Source of the DNA: Bacteroidales bacterium UBA1187
Lineage (GTDB): Bacteria; Bacteroidota; Bacteroidia; Bacteroidales; Paludibacteraceae
Reading direction: 5' to 3'
NCBI GenBank assembly: GCA_002309835.1
Contig: DBYL01000025.1
Span: 111,918 to 130,223, forward strand
Length of the DNA stretch: 18,306 nt
Shown: positions 1 through 7,887 of the stretch, piece by piece
Layout: the number at the start of each line of letters is the position of its first letter
Position numbering within the stretch: position 1 is the first letter of the stretch
Notes under the pieces: generated by a model
Database searches by the model: none
The model's input: the letters and a program-made list of their open reading frames with translations, nothing else
Told to the model about the DNA's origin: nothing
Made by a program: the position numbers and the translations under genes

Positions 1-55
1 TTTATATTTTCGTTCAAATTCGGGGATTCCTCGCACAATTACACGAAAAATCGCG

Positions 56-87
56 CAAAGGTACTGCTTTTTTTTGATATGACCAAA
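56..87 (-). promoter_or_regulatory. Bacteroidota-type promoter for a gene left of the window
   Basis: On the minus strand a TTTG box (87 to 84) is followed after exactly 20 nt by TACCTTTG (63 to 56), matching the Bacteroidota -33/-7 pattern. Transcription would start near position 49 and leave the window leftwards. No ATG is visible on the minus strand between there and base 1, so the gene it serves either has a leader of about 50 nt or more or is an RNA gene. It is back to back with the sulP promoter. Confidence 0.6.
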
Positions 88-114
88 TTTTTTTGTAAAA
101 AAATGCGAAATTTC

Positions 115-145
115 TTGCGTATGTGCTTTTTTTGTGGTATCTTTG
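115..145 (+). promoter_or_regulatory. Bacteroidota-type promoter of the SulP gene
   Basis: TTG at 115-117, a 20-nt spacer and TATCTTTG at 138-145 form a good sigma-ABfr-type promoter. Transcription should start at about 150-152. A possible GTG start at 134 lies inside this promoter and would not be transcribed, so the ATG at 167 is the start. The 40 bp from 111 match the trpB promoter region at 31 of 40 positions. Confidence 0.75.
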
Positions 146-166
146 CACCGAAATACAAAAGAACAT

Positions 167-1903
167 ATGCACTATTCAATAAAAGAAGTTTTTGCGCCTA
201 AACTGCTGCAGACGCTGCGAAACTACAGCCGTGCGCAGTTTGGTCAAGATGCGTTAGCCGGTATCATCGTAGGTATCGTAGCTATCCCGCTGGCGATTGC
301 CTTCGGTATATCGTCCGGTGTGGGTCCGACGGAGGGTCTTGTGACGGCTATCATTGCGGGTCTGCTGATCTCCGTTTTCGGCGGTAGCAAGGTGCAGATA
401 GGCGGACCGACGGGTGCGTTCATTGTCATCATCTACGGTATTATCCAGCAGTACGGTTTGACGGGATTGATGATTGCTACCGTGATGGCAGGTATCTTGC
501 TGATTGTCATGGGTTTAACGCGTCTCGGTAATGTTATAAAATTCGTTCCTTACCCCGTTATTGTGGGCTTCACGGCCGGTATCGCAGTAACGATTTTCAG
601 TACCCAGATGAATGATTTCTTCGGTTTGGGTCTGACCAACCTACCGGCGAATTTCATTGAGAAATGGGCGTTCTACATGCAGCATTTCTGCGTCAACTGG
701 TGGGCTCTTGGTGTGGGCCTTTTCTCCTTATTAATATGCATATGCGCGCCTATGGTCACAAAGCGTATACCGGGTAGTCTGGCTGCTATCATCTTCGCTA
801 CGATAGCGGTGTGGTTGCTCAAGAGTTATGCACCTGCGACGTGGAATGTGACGGGTATCCAGACCATCGGCGACCTCTATGAGTTGCCGCACGGCATCCC
901 TGCGCCGCGTGTACCTTCGATTGAGTTAGCGGATGGACAGTCGTTCTTCGGCTTGGTGCGCGAGCTCTTCCCCTCGGCCTTCACGATTGCCATGCTCGGC
1001 GCTATTGAGAGTCTGCTCTCGGCGATGGTGGCGGATGGTGTGATAGGCGATAGACATAACTCGAACACCGAACTCATTGCACAAGGCATAGCGAATGTCG
1101 TTGTACCGTTCTTCGGCGGCATTCCGGCTACAGGCGCTATCGCACGTACGATGACGAATATCAATAATGGCGGACGCACACCGATTGCCGGTATCATTCA
1201 TGCCGTGGTATTGCTGCTCGTGCTGCTCTTCCTCGGCAAGTTAGTGGGTATGATACCCATGGCTTGTCTGGCGGCGGTTCTGATCATGGTGGCATACTCG
1301 ATGAGCGGATGGAAGACTATCGCGGGCCTTATCAAGCATCCGAACCGCGACTTATGGGTGCTGCTGATTACGTTCTTCCTGACCGTCATCTTCGACCTGA
1401 CGGTAGCTATCGAGGTAGGTATCTTATTGGCGATGGTGCTCTTCCTGATGCGAACGAACGAGCAGACACATATCCGCACGCTGCATAAGGAGATTGACCC
1501 GAACGAGGATACCGATGTGCAATCCAACCTCGAGCACCTGACCATCCCGGAGGGCGTAGAGGTATATGAGATTGACGGTCCGTATTTCTTCGGTATCGCC
1601 AACCGTTTCGATGAGATCATGCTGCATGTCTCGGGAGAGAAATACCCCATCCGCATCATCCGTATGCGTAAGGTTCCTTTCGTGGACTCTACGGCTATGC
1701 ATAACCTCTCCATGCTTATCCAACGCTCTCATAATGAGGGTATTACTATCATTCTATCGGGGGTCAACGACCATGTGCATAAGCAGCTGTTGACCGGTGG
1801 TATTGAGCAACAGATGGATCCGCATAATATATGCGCAAACATCCATTTCGCCCTGCGTCGAGCAGAAGACCTATTGGCTATGAGAGTGAAGAGTGAAGAG
1901 TGA
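167..1903 (+). CDS. SulP family inorganic anion transporter with STAS domain
   Basis: Inner-membrane carrier of the SLC26/SulP family, which moves sulfate, bicarbonate or similar anions; the substrate cannot be read from the sequence. With the ATG at 167 the protein is 578 aa. The first about 400 residues are a run of hydrophobic segments that includes the family-like QIGGPTGAF stretch near the second or third helix. About residues 450-560 form a cytoplasmic STAS domain with a (F)VDSTA motif near residue 507. The start was chosen because the upstream GTG at 134 overlaps the -7 box. The stop TGA (1901-1903) lies in a heptamer repeat and overlaps the GTG start of the next gene, suggesting co-transcription and translational coupling. 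Length and domain order are normal for the family. The family call is secure; the substrate is unknown. Confidence 0.93.
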   Translation: MHYSIKEVFAPKLLQTLRNYSRAQFGQDALAGIIVGIVAIPLAIAFGISSGVGPTEGLVTAIIAGLLISVFGGSKVQIGGPTGAFIVIIYGIIQQYGLTGLMIATVMAGILLIVMGLTRLGNVIKFVPYPVIVGFTAGIAVTIFSTQMNDFFGLGLTNLPANFIEKWAFYMQHFCVNWWALGVGLFSLLICICAPMVTKRIPGSLAAIIFATIAVWLLKSYAPATWNVTGIQTIGDLYELPHGIPAPRVPSIELADGQSFFGLVRELFPSAFTIAMLGAIESLLSAMVADGVIGDRHNSNTELIAQGIANVVVPFFGGIPATGAIARTMTNINNGGRTPIAGIIHAVVLLLVLLFLGKLVGMIPMACLAAVLIMVAYSMSGWKTIAGLIKHPNRDLWVLLITFFLTVIFDLTVAIEVGILLAMVLFLMRTNEQTHIRTLHKEIDPNEDTDVQSNLEHLTIPEGVEVYEIDGPYFFGIANRFDEIMLHVSGEKYPIRIIRMRKVPFVDSTAMHNLSMLIQRSHNEGITIILSGVNDHVHKQLLTGGIEQQMDPHNICANIHFALRRAEDLLAMRVKSEE

Positions 1904-1910
1904 AGAGTAA
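1883..1910 (+). repeat. tandem heptamer repeat at the SulP/CotH junction
   Basis: Four consecutive 7-nt units: AGAGTGA three times, then AGAGTAA. The units place TGA in all three reading frames (1887, 1894, 1901). They encode the last residues and stop of the SulP protein and the GTG start of the CotH protein. Confidence 0.85.
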
Positions 1911-3261
1911 AAGATACATAGTATTCATGCTGGTATGTCTGCTGAGTGCAGGGATGCGAGCTGTAAACCCGACAGGAACACTGCCGGTAGTCTATCTGAA
2001 TACAACCAATGGTCAGGCTATCACTGACAAAGAGAATTATATCGCCGGTAGTCTGTACATCGATCCGCTCAGTACAGGTTATAGCGCATTAGGTTCAGCC
2101 GAAGCACCCATCACCGGACAATTTAAAGGACGCGGCAACTGGACTTGGACAGGGTTTGACAAGAAGCCTTACCGCATCAAGCTGGACGCTAAACAGAAAG
2201 TGCTGGGCATGCCGAGTAACAAACACTGGTGTCTCATGGCGCATGCGGATGATAATATCGGATTCCTCAAGAACTACGCCGGCTACAAACTCAGCGAAGC
2301 CCTTGGGCTTAAATGGACTCCGAAGACCGTTCCTGTAGAATTAGTACTCAACGGTGAATACTACGGTATGTATTTCCTTACCGAGCAAGTGCGCGTCGGC
2401 AGTAAACGCGTGAACGTCACCGAGCAGGAAGATAATGCCACAGACTCGGTAAGCGGAGGATGGCTCGTGGAGATAGACAACTACTACGAAGACGGCAACG
2501 TAACCGTATGGGAAGGAAACGGGCAGAAAGTATGGATTACTATGAAGAGTCCGGAGATTCTTTCTTCCCAGCAACGGACGTATATAGAAGCGCAACTCAA
2601 CGGATTGAATGATGCTATCTGGGGGACATCGGAGGCAGATGTATGGAGTCGATTAGATCTGGAGGAGGCTGTCAAATACTATCTGGTACAAGAACTGATG
2701 GAGGACTGCGAGAGTTATCACGGCAGTTGCTACTTATACAAAGAACGTGATCGAAACGACCAAACCGAGAAATGGTTCTTCGGTCCGGTATGGGATTTCG
2801 GCAACGCCTACAACCGCGGTTGGGAAACATGGATTTACGATAGTCCCTCTTTCGCACAATACTGGATTGGAAGACTCTCCACTTGGCCGGCATTTCAAGC
2901 TAAACTGCAAGAAGTATGGTATACCTTCTACCACGATCAGCAGAGCGCAGTGCGCACGCAGATAGAGGCGTTTGCAACGACCATCAAGCAAGGTGCGAAG
3001 AACGATGCCGATAGATGGAACGGAACGCAAAACTACTGCAACAATAGCGACATGACCGCTAAATACGATTATTTCATGAATCGATTCAACTGGCGCATCA
3101 ACTGGCTGCACCAACAATGGGGAGAAGGGACGCCGCCCACGCATGAGGGGTTAGAGAATGAGCGTGTAGAGTTAAGAGGTCAGAAGGTCCTTCGCGACGG
3201 TCAACTATTGATTATCCGAAATGATAAAACCTATACGATACAAGGACAACAAATACACTAA
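1900..3261 (+). CDS. secreted CotH-family protein with T9SS-like C-terminus
   Basis: CotH (PF08757) proteins are atypical kinase-fold proteins known from spore coats and seen as surface proteins in Bacteroidota; the target of this one is unknown. The 453-aa protein starts with a signal peptide (basic MKSKR, hydrophobic core, likely cleavage after about residue 21 at MRA). Family hallmarks follow: GRGNWTW, KKPYRIKL, NKHWCLMAHADD, FLKNYAGYKL, a LNGEYYGMYFLTEQVRV block and PVWDFGNAY. The last about 25 residues (RDGQLLIIRNDKTY then QGQQI) resemble the short C-terminal sorting region of type IX secretion substrates in Prevotella-like organisms; that is an inference. The GTG start at 1900 overlaps the sulP stop; the next in-frame ATG (1927) would remove the basic N-region, so GTG is preferred. 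The family is confident, the function is not. Confidence 0.85.
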   Translation: MKSKRYIVFMLVCLLSAGMRAVNPTGTLPVVYLNTTNGQAITDKENYIAGSLYIDPLSTGYSALGSAEAPITGQFKGRGNWTWTGFDKKPYRIKLDAKQKVLGMPSNKHWCLMAHADDNIGFLKNYAGYKLSEALGLKWTPKTVPVELVLNGEYYGMYFLTEQVRVGSKRVNVTEQEDNATDSVSGGWLVEIDNYYEDGNVTVWEGNGQKVWITMKSPEILSSQQRTYIEAQLNGLNDAIWGTSEADVWSRLDLEEAVKYYLVQELMEDCESYHGSCYLYKERDRNDQTEKWFFGPVWDFGNAYNRGWETWIYDSPSFAQYWIGRLSTWPAFQAKLQEVWYTFYHDQQSAVRTQIEAFATTIKQGAKNDADRWNGTQNYCNNSDMTAKYDYFMNRFNWRINWLHQQWGEGTPPTHEGLENERVELRGQKVLRDGQLLIIRNDKTYTIQGQQIH

Positions 3262-3297
3262 ATAAACTTTTTTACTAACCCATTAAATTTTACATCT

Positions 3298-3846
3298 ATG
3301 GTAAAGAAATTCATCTGCCCGATCTGTGGTTATGTTCACGAGGGCACTGAGGCACCTGAGCGTTGCCCGCAATGTAAACAAATCGTTGAGTGGAAGGTTG
3401 CAGAGGAAGGCAAACTGAGCTTTGCTTGCGAGCACATCGTAGGTATTGCTAAGGACGAGAAAGACCCGATTATCGCAGAAGGTCTGCGTGCTCATTTCAT
3501 GGGTGAGTGCACCGAGGTAGGCCAATATCTGGCTATGGCCCGTCAGGCTGACCGCGAAGGTTATCCGGAGATCTCCGAGGCATTCCGCCGCTATGCATAC
3601 GAAGAGGCTGATCATGCTTCGCGTTTTGCTGAACTGCTCGGCGAACTCGTTTGGGACACCAAGACGAACCTTGAAAAACGCGCTATGGCAGAAGCCGGTG
3701 CTTGCGAAGACAAACTGAAGATTGCTACCCGTGCTAAACAACTGAACCTCGACGCAATCCATGACACGGTTCATGAGATGGCGAAAGATGAGGCTCGCCA
3801 CGGTAAGGGTTTTGCAGCACTGCTCAAACGTTACTTCGGCAAATAA
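3298..3846 (+). CDS. rubrerythrin, rubredoxin-domain-first type
   Basis: Oxidative-stress protein that reduces hydrogen peroxide at a di-iron centre, with electrons delivered through a rubredoxin-type iron; cytoplasmic and typical of anaerobes. The 182-aa protein has the rubredoxin-like zinc/iron knuckles at the N-terminus (C7xxC10 and C23xxC26) and a ferritin-like four-helix domain from about residue 55. Candidate di-iron ligands are E70, E73, E94, E103 with H106, E137, and E165 with H168. In classical rubrerythrin the rubredoxin domain is C-terminal, so this is the reverse arrangement. The ATG at 3298 follows an AT-rich leader. It lies 36 nt after the CotH gene and I see no TAnnTTTG box directly upstream, so it may be read from the sulP promoter or from an unrecognised one. 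Confidence 0.92.
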   Translation: MVKKFICPICGYVHEGTEAPERCPQCKQIVEWKVAEEGKLSFACEHIVGIAKDEKDPIIAEGLRAHFMGECTEVGQYLAMARQADREGYPEISEAFRRYAYEEADHASRFAELLGELVWDTKTNLEKRAMAEAGACEDKLKIATRAKQLNLDAIHDTVHEMAKDEARHGKGFAALLKRYFGK

Positions 3847-3884
3847 GTCGAGCGGCTCGACACCCGTATAGCCATTCGGTTATA
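3847..3884. terminator. possible weak terminator between convergent genes
   Basis: Two small inverted repeats fill the 33-nt gap between rubrerythrin and mnmA. GTCGAG/CTCGAC has a CGG loop (3847-3861). TATAGCC/GGTTATA has an ATTC loop (3867-3884) and contains the mnmA stop codon. Neither is followed by a clear T-tract on the plus strand; on the minus strand the first is followed by TTATTT. Termination in either direction is plausible but unproven. Confidence 0.35.
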
Positions 3885-4971
3885 GAATTATTCCACCGCC
3901 GACTACGAGGTTGTCTTGATACAGGACTACCGATTGGCCGGGAGTGATACCCCAGATAGGCTCGCTGAATGTCAGCGAGCTTATTTCGTTATTGAAGATT
4001 GAAGATTGGAAATTGGAGATCTCGACTGCCTTGGAGCGATAACGGACTTTCGCGAGGATAGGAGAAGAGGACGCGTCGCTACAGGAGAGAGGACGACCGA
4101 ACGGTCTATAAGTTAACTCAGTGGCCAACAGGTCGTCATTAGAGCCAAGCGTCACTTGGTTTTTCTCGGCATCAATATGCGTGATATACGCCGGGTGACC
4201 AAGGGCAATACCTAAGCCCTTGCGCTGACCAATCGTATAATTGACATATCCCTCGTGATGCCCCAGCACCTTACCTTCTTTGTCTATGTACTCACCCGCG
4301 TGCACGCGTTCGTTATAATCGGGCACGTTCGCGCGCAGGAAAGAGCGGTAGTCATCATTCGGGATAAAACATATCTCCTGACTCTCGCGCTTGACGGCGA
4401 GTTTCTCATAGCCATGCTGACGGGCTATCTCACGCACTTGGTCCTTCGTATAATCGCCTAATGGGAAGATTGTGCGGCGGAGTTGCTCTTCGGTCAGCAT
4501 CCACAGGAAATAGGTCTGGTCTTTCTTCGTATCCGCGGCTGTGCGCAGATAGACATGTCCATCGCGTTCGGCGATGCGGGCATAATGACCGGTAGCGATG
4601 AAGTCGCAACCGAACTCATCAGCCGTACGCATCAACTCCCCCCACTTGATATGACTGTTGCACAGCACACAAGGGTTCGGCGTATGCCCCGCCATATACT
4701 CGTCCATGAAGTTCTGGATTACGCAGCGGCGGAAAGTATCGCGGAAATCGACAATGTGATGATCAAACCCCATCCGCTCGGCATTATGCTTCGCCTCCAT
4801 GATAGAGTCGATGGTACAGCAGCCTTTCTCCTTAGCGATGCACGACTCCTTGATACTATCGTATGTACGGAAGGTGACACCCACTACTTCGTAGCCCTGC
4901 TCCAAGAGAAGCATGGCGCTAACGGTAGAGTCTATTCCGCCTGACATTCCGAGAAGCACGCGTTTTTTCAT
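3880..4971 (-). CDS. mnmA: tRNA-specific 2-thiouridylase MnmA
   Basis: Catalyses ATP-dependent thiolation of U34 in the wobble position of Lys, Glu and Gln tRNAs, in the cytoplasm. The 363-aa protein has the PP-loop GMSGGIDS at residues 8-15, the catalytic cysteine in NPC101xxC, the TGHYAR motif at 127-132 and the second catalytic cysteine in QEIC201F, all expected for bacterial MnmA. The C-terminal beta-barrel is normal (KVRYRS, then WGITPGQSVVLY) except for about 11 extra residues (around SNFQSSIFNNE) encoded by a heptamer repeat. The ATG overlaps the msbA stop as ATGA (4968-4971), so this is the last gene of the six-gene minus-strand operon. Both catalytic cysteines are present, so the insertion probably leaves the enzyme active. 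Confidence 0.96.
   Translation of the reverse strand: MKKRVLLGMSGGIDSTVSAMLLLEQGYEVVGVTFRTYDSIKESCIAKEKGCCTIDSIMEAKHNAERMGFDHHIVDFRDTFRRCVIQNFMDEYMAGHTPNPCVLCNSHIKWGELMRTADEFGCDFIATGHYARIAERDGHVYLRTAADTKKDQTYFLWMLTEEQLRRTIFPLGDYTKDQVREIARQHGYEKLAVKRESQEICFIPNDDYRSFLRANVPDYNERVHAGEYIDKEGKVLGHHEGYVNYTIGQRKGLGIALGHPAYITHIDAEKNQVTLGSNDDLLATELTYRPFGRPLSCSDASSSPILAKVRYRSKAVEISNFQSSIFNNEISSLTFSEPIWGITPGQSVVLYQDNLVVGGGIIL
3960..3980. repeat. inverted repeat inside mnmA next to the heptamer array
   Basis: Perfect 9-bp arms (GCTCGCTGA and TCAGCGAGC) with a 3-nt loop lie 10 bp from the heptamer array, within the coding sequence for the C-terminal MnmA barrel. There is no T-tract beside it, so it is probably not a terminator. 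Confidence 0.6.
3991..4018. repeat. tandem heptamer repeat inside mnmA
   Basis: Four 7-nt units on the plus strand: ATTGAAG twice, then ATTGGAA and ATTGGAG. It lies inside the mnmA frame and encodes a stretch with no obvious counterpart in E. coli MnmA as I remember it. Confidence 0.8.
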
Positions 4972-6833
4972 TGCTGCATATCCACGAGTTTGGTATAATA
5001 TCCGCCGAGGGCGTATAGTTCATCATGCGTGCCGCGTTCGACGATATGTCCTTCGTGCAACACGCATATCAAATTCGCATGGCGGATGGTAGACAGACGA
5101 TGTGCTACGACGAGCGTCGTGCGGTCTTTCATCAGATGTTCGAGCGCCTCTTGTACTAATCGTTCGGACTCGCTATCGAGTGCCGAAGTAGCCTCATCGA
5201 GGATGAGGATCGGTGGATTCTTCAATATCGCACGAGCGATACTCAAGCGCTGCCGTTGACCTCCGGAGAGACGACTTCCCCGATCTCCTACTATCGTATC
5301 ATATCCTTCGGGCATCGAGGTGATGAACTCATGTGCATTCGCGATACGCGCAGCCTGCTCTACCGCTTCCGACCAAGTCATACCGTCCGGTGCTGGAAGC
5401 GAGGTATCCACGCCGAAAGTGATGTTATTATATACTGTATCGTTGAACAGGATCGGTTCCTGGCACACGATGCCCATGAGGGCACGCAGATCATGCGTAG
5501 CATTCTGACGGATATCTACGCCGTCAATCGTGATACCGCCCTGCTGCGGGTCATAGAAACGCGGCAGGAGGTCGGTAAGCGTTGTCTTTCCGCTGCCGGA
5601 CTGACCTACCAGCGCCACCGTCTTGCCTTTCGGAATAGTCAGGGTAATATCGCTGAGCACATCATGCTCCGGTTGGTACGCAAAACTCACATGATCGAAG
5701 ATTATCTGCTTCTCAAACCTCATAGGCTGCGGTTGAGCCGGTTCGATGATATTTGTCTCTGTAGCCAATACTGCATCAATACGCTCCAGCGAAGCCATGC
5801 CTCGGCGAATGCCGTAAGCGGCTTTGCTAAGATCCTTTGCGGGGTTGATAATCGAATAGAAGATAACGAGGTAATAGATGAATGTCGCCGCATCTATCGT
5901 AGCATGGTCACCCAATATCAGCAGCCCGCCGAACCACAAGATGATGGCGATCAACGCCGTACCGAGGAACTCCGATAGCGGATGCGCCAAGTAATAACGG
6001 CGGTTGATGCGGTTGAAGGTAGCTCGCGTAGCATTGATAAGTGTGGCAAAGCGTGTGCGCAGTTTGCTTTGGGCATTGAATCCCTTCACTACGCGCAGGC
6101 CTAACAAGGTCTCATCGATGGACGAGAGAATCTCCGCATTCTGCTCCTGCCCCTGTTTAGACGCCCGCTTGAGGCTGCGTCCCATACGACCGATAAGGAA
6201 GACCGCTACCGGCATGAGCAGTAACACAAACAGCGTCAGTTGCCATGAGATAACGAGCATCGTGATGAGGTACACGAGGATCATGATCGGATCCTTGAAC
6301 AGGATGTCCAGCGCCGACATGATAGATGCCTCCACTTCACTTACGTCATTCGTCATGCGCGAGATGATATCTCCTCGGCGCGACTGCGTGAAATACCCCA
6401 TCGGCAGCGATAGCACCTTATCGTATAACTGCTGCCTGAGGTCGCGTAGCACACCCGTGCGGATAGGCACCATGAAGTAGTTCGCCAACCATGCGCACAG
6501 ACATTTCAGACCGGTCATGACAACCAAGAACAATCCCAAGAGCAACAACACATACCCCGCCCCATGCAGCGCTATCTGCTCGTTGAGCAGACAGTACATA
6601 TTCGTTCGCAGCGCCGCTATCGTCTCTTGCAATCCCTGCACGTCCGCCACCGCAACCCGCTCCACCTCCACGGTATTCAGACCAAACAGGATGCGCAGGA
6701 TAGGAATGATAGCAGCGAATGAGAACAGCGATAACAGCGTAGAGAGGAGATTGAACAAGATATTCAATCCCATCTGCGCCCGATACGGCGGTACGAAACG
6801 ACGGAGGATATGTATGATTTTAGGATTGCTCAT
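4968..6833 (-). CDS. msbA: MsbA-like lipid A / multidrug ABC exporter
   Basis: Homodimeric type IV ABC half-transporter of 621 aa. Next to lpxK it most likely flips lipid A-core from the inner to the outer leaflet of the inner membrane. Residues about 20-335 are the transmembrane domain (six helices expected). The nucleotide-binding domain follows with Walker A GQSGSGKTT at 410-418, Q-loop Q458, signature LSGGQ at 522-526, Walker B ILILDE at 542-547 and H-loop H578. The start ATG is 3 nt after the lpxK stop, inside a heptamer repeat, and the stop overlaps mnmA. A TM1-TM2 loop of about 45 residues is somewhat long for MsbA. Sequence alone does not separate lipid A flippases from drug exporters, so the symbol rests on context. 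Confidence 0.88.
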   Translation of the reverse strand: MSNPKIIHILRRFVPPYRAQMGLNILFNLLSTLLSLFSFAAIIPILRILFGLNTVEVERVAVADVQGLQETIAALRTNMYCLLNEQIALHGAGYVLLLLGLFLVVMTGLKCLCAWLANYFMVPIRTGVLRDLRQQLYDKVLSLPMGYFTQSRRGDIISRMTNDVSEVEASIMSALDILFKDPIMILVYLITMLVISWQLTLFVLLLMPVAVFLIGRMGRSLKRASKQGQEQNAEILSSIDETLLGLRVVKGFNAQSKLRTRFATLINATRATFNRINRRYYLAHPLSEFLGTALIAIILWFGGLLILGDHATIDAATFIYYLVIFYSIINPAKDLSKAAYGIRRGMASLERIDAVLATETNIIEPAQPQPMRFEKQIIFDHVSFAYQPEHDVLSDITLTIPKGKTVALVGQSGSGKTTLTDLLPRFYDPQQGGITIDGVDIRQNATHDLRALMGIVCQEPILFNDTVYNNITFGVDTSLPAPDGMTWSEAVEQAARIANAHEFITSMPEGYDTIVGDRGSRLSGGQRQRLSIARAILKNPPILILDEATSALDSESERLVQEALEHLMKDRTTLVVAHRLSTIRHANLICVLHEGHIVERGTHDELYALGGYYTKLVDMQQ

Positions 6834-6844
6834 TGGTCATTGGT
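6824..6844. repeat. tandem heptamer repeat at the lpxK/msbA junction
   Basis: Three 7-nt units: GATTGCT, CATTGGT, CATTGGT on the plus strand (ACCAATG-type on the coding strand). The units encode the end and stop of LpxK and the start codon and first residues of MsbA. Confidence 0.75.
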
Positions 6845-7856
6845 TTTTCTTACGATGCTCGCGTACGTATTGGAGTACCTGTCGGTCAAAAGCAGCCTGC
6901 GGCGTACAGAAGCGCATACGAATCGGTAATGCTATCAAACGCTTGTTCTGCGCATGTAGCCGATCCACCAGCGAGGTAGTACGTAAGCGCTGGATATCCT
7001 TCTCTGTGGTCAACACGAAATCGAAATCCTTTGCGCACTCCATGATCGCATCTATATCCTTCTGCTCATACCGATGATGATCCGGATAAGCCATCAGTTC
7101 CGCTTGCGGATAATGCGCCTTGACATAATCCATCATATACTGCGGTTGGGCGATACCGCAGAGCACCAGCGGCGTGCCATCCTGCTCCATCGGCGCATAA
7201 TCCACTCCCGCAAAATGCAGCAGTTGATAGGTAGGCAGATGAAGTCTGTTATCCACCACGCGCATGTCGATAGGACGGATGTTATCCGGACACTTGGTCA
7301 CCACAATCGCATCGGCCGCCAGCGCACGGCTGGGCAGATCGCGTAATGTGCCCCATGGCAACATATGATCGTCGATATACAATTTGTCATACGGCGTGAG
7401 AAGAATCGTCAAGCCGCAGCGTAATGCGCGATGTTGCATCGCATCATCCAGCACAACTACATCCAGGTCTTTCACTTGTTTCTGCAGTTGCTTCACGCCA
7501 CGCACTCGGTTCTCACACACCGCCATCGGCACCTCCGGGAACTTACGATGCAGTTGCATCGCTTCATCGCCAATGGTATCTACCGTAGAGAACTCGTCCG
7601 CCAGCAGAAATCCGTGCGTCTTACGCTTGTATCCACGTGAGAGCACCGCGGGTTTAAACCCGTTCTCCTGCAGCAGGCACAACAGATACTCCACCATCGG
7701 CGTCTTACCTGTGCCGCCCACCGCCAGATTGCCCACGCACACCGTCGGTATATCCACGGAGAACGAGAGCAACAGGCGCTGGTCAAAGAGCATATGACGG
7801 ATGGATACGCCCAACGCGTATAACCAACTGATCGGCATGTAAAGGGCGCTGCCCAT
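6837..7856 (-). CDS. lpxK: tetraacyldisaccharide 4'-kinase LpxK
   Basis: Inner-membrane-associated kinase that phosphorylates the 4' position of the lipid A disaccharide precursor (Raetz pathway), yielding lipid IVA. The 339-aa protein has an N-terminal hydrophobic region, the family P-loop GGTGKTP at 47-53 preceded by VGN, SRGYKRK near 73-79, and the DDAMQH catalytic segment at 137-142 (D-D-x-x-Q-H is typical). A C-terminal TTEKD segment is also family-like. A second ATG seven codons in is possible, but the 7856 start keeps the full N-terminal region. It is flanked on both sides by heptamer repeats, lies 21 nt after sppA and 3 nt before msbA, so lipid A phosphorylation and export are co-expressed. 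Confidence 0.95.
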   Translation of the reverse strand: MGSALYMPISWLYALGVSIRHMLFDQRLLLSFSVDIPTVCVGNLAVGGTGKTPMVEYLLCLLQENGFKPAVLSRGYKRKTHGFLLADEFSTVDTIGDEAMQLHRKFPEVPMAVCENRVRGVKQLQKQVKDLDVVVLDDAMQHRALRCGLTILLTPYDKLYIDDHMLPWGTLRDLPSRALAADAIVVTKCPDNIRPIDMRVVDNRLHLPTYQLLHFAGVDYAPMEQDGTPLVLCGIAQPQYMMDYVKAHYPQAELMAYPDHHRYEQKDIDAIMECAKDFDFVLTTEKDIQRLRTTSLVDRLHAQNKRLIALPIRMRFCTPQAAFDRQVLQYVREHRKKNQ

Positions 7857-7859
7857 GTG

Positions 7860-7887
7860 TGAGTGGTGATTTATGATTTATTGAATC
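7860..7887. repeat. tandem heptamer repeat at the sppA/lpxK junction
   Basis: Four 7-nt units on the plus strand: TGAGTGG, TGATTTA, TGATTTA, TTGAATC, of which the middle two are identical and the outer two degenerate. The array contains the sppA stop (complement of 7878-7880) and most of the 21-nt gap to lpxK. Confidence 0.65.

Noticed and set aside
134..166. GTG start extending the SulP protein by 11 residues
   Set aside because: The codon lies in the promoter, upstream of the -7 box TATCTTTG, so it would not be on the transcript; the ATG at 167 is preferred.
5256..7077. Plus-strand open frames opposite msbA and lpxK
   Set aside because: Both opposite-strand genes have complete catalytic motifs; the plus-strand translations show composition typical of shadows.
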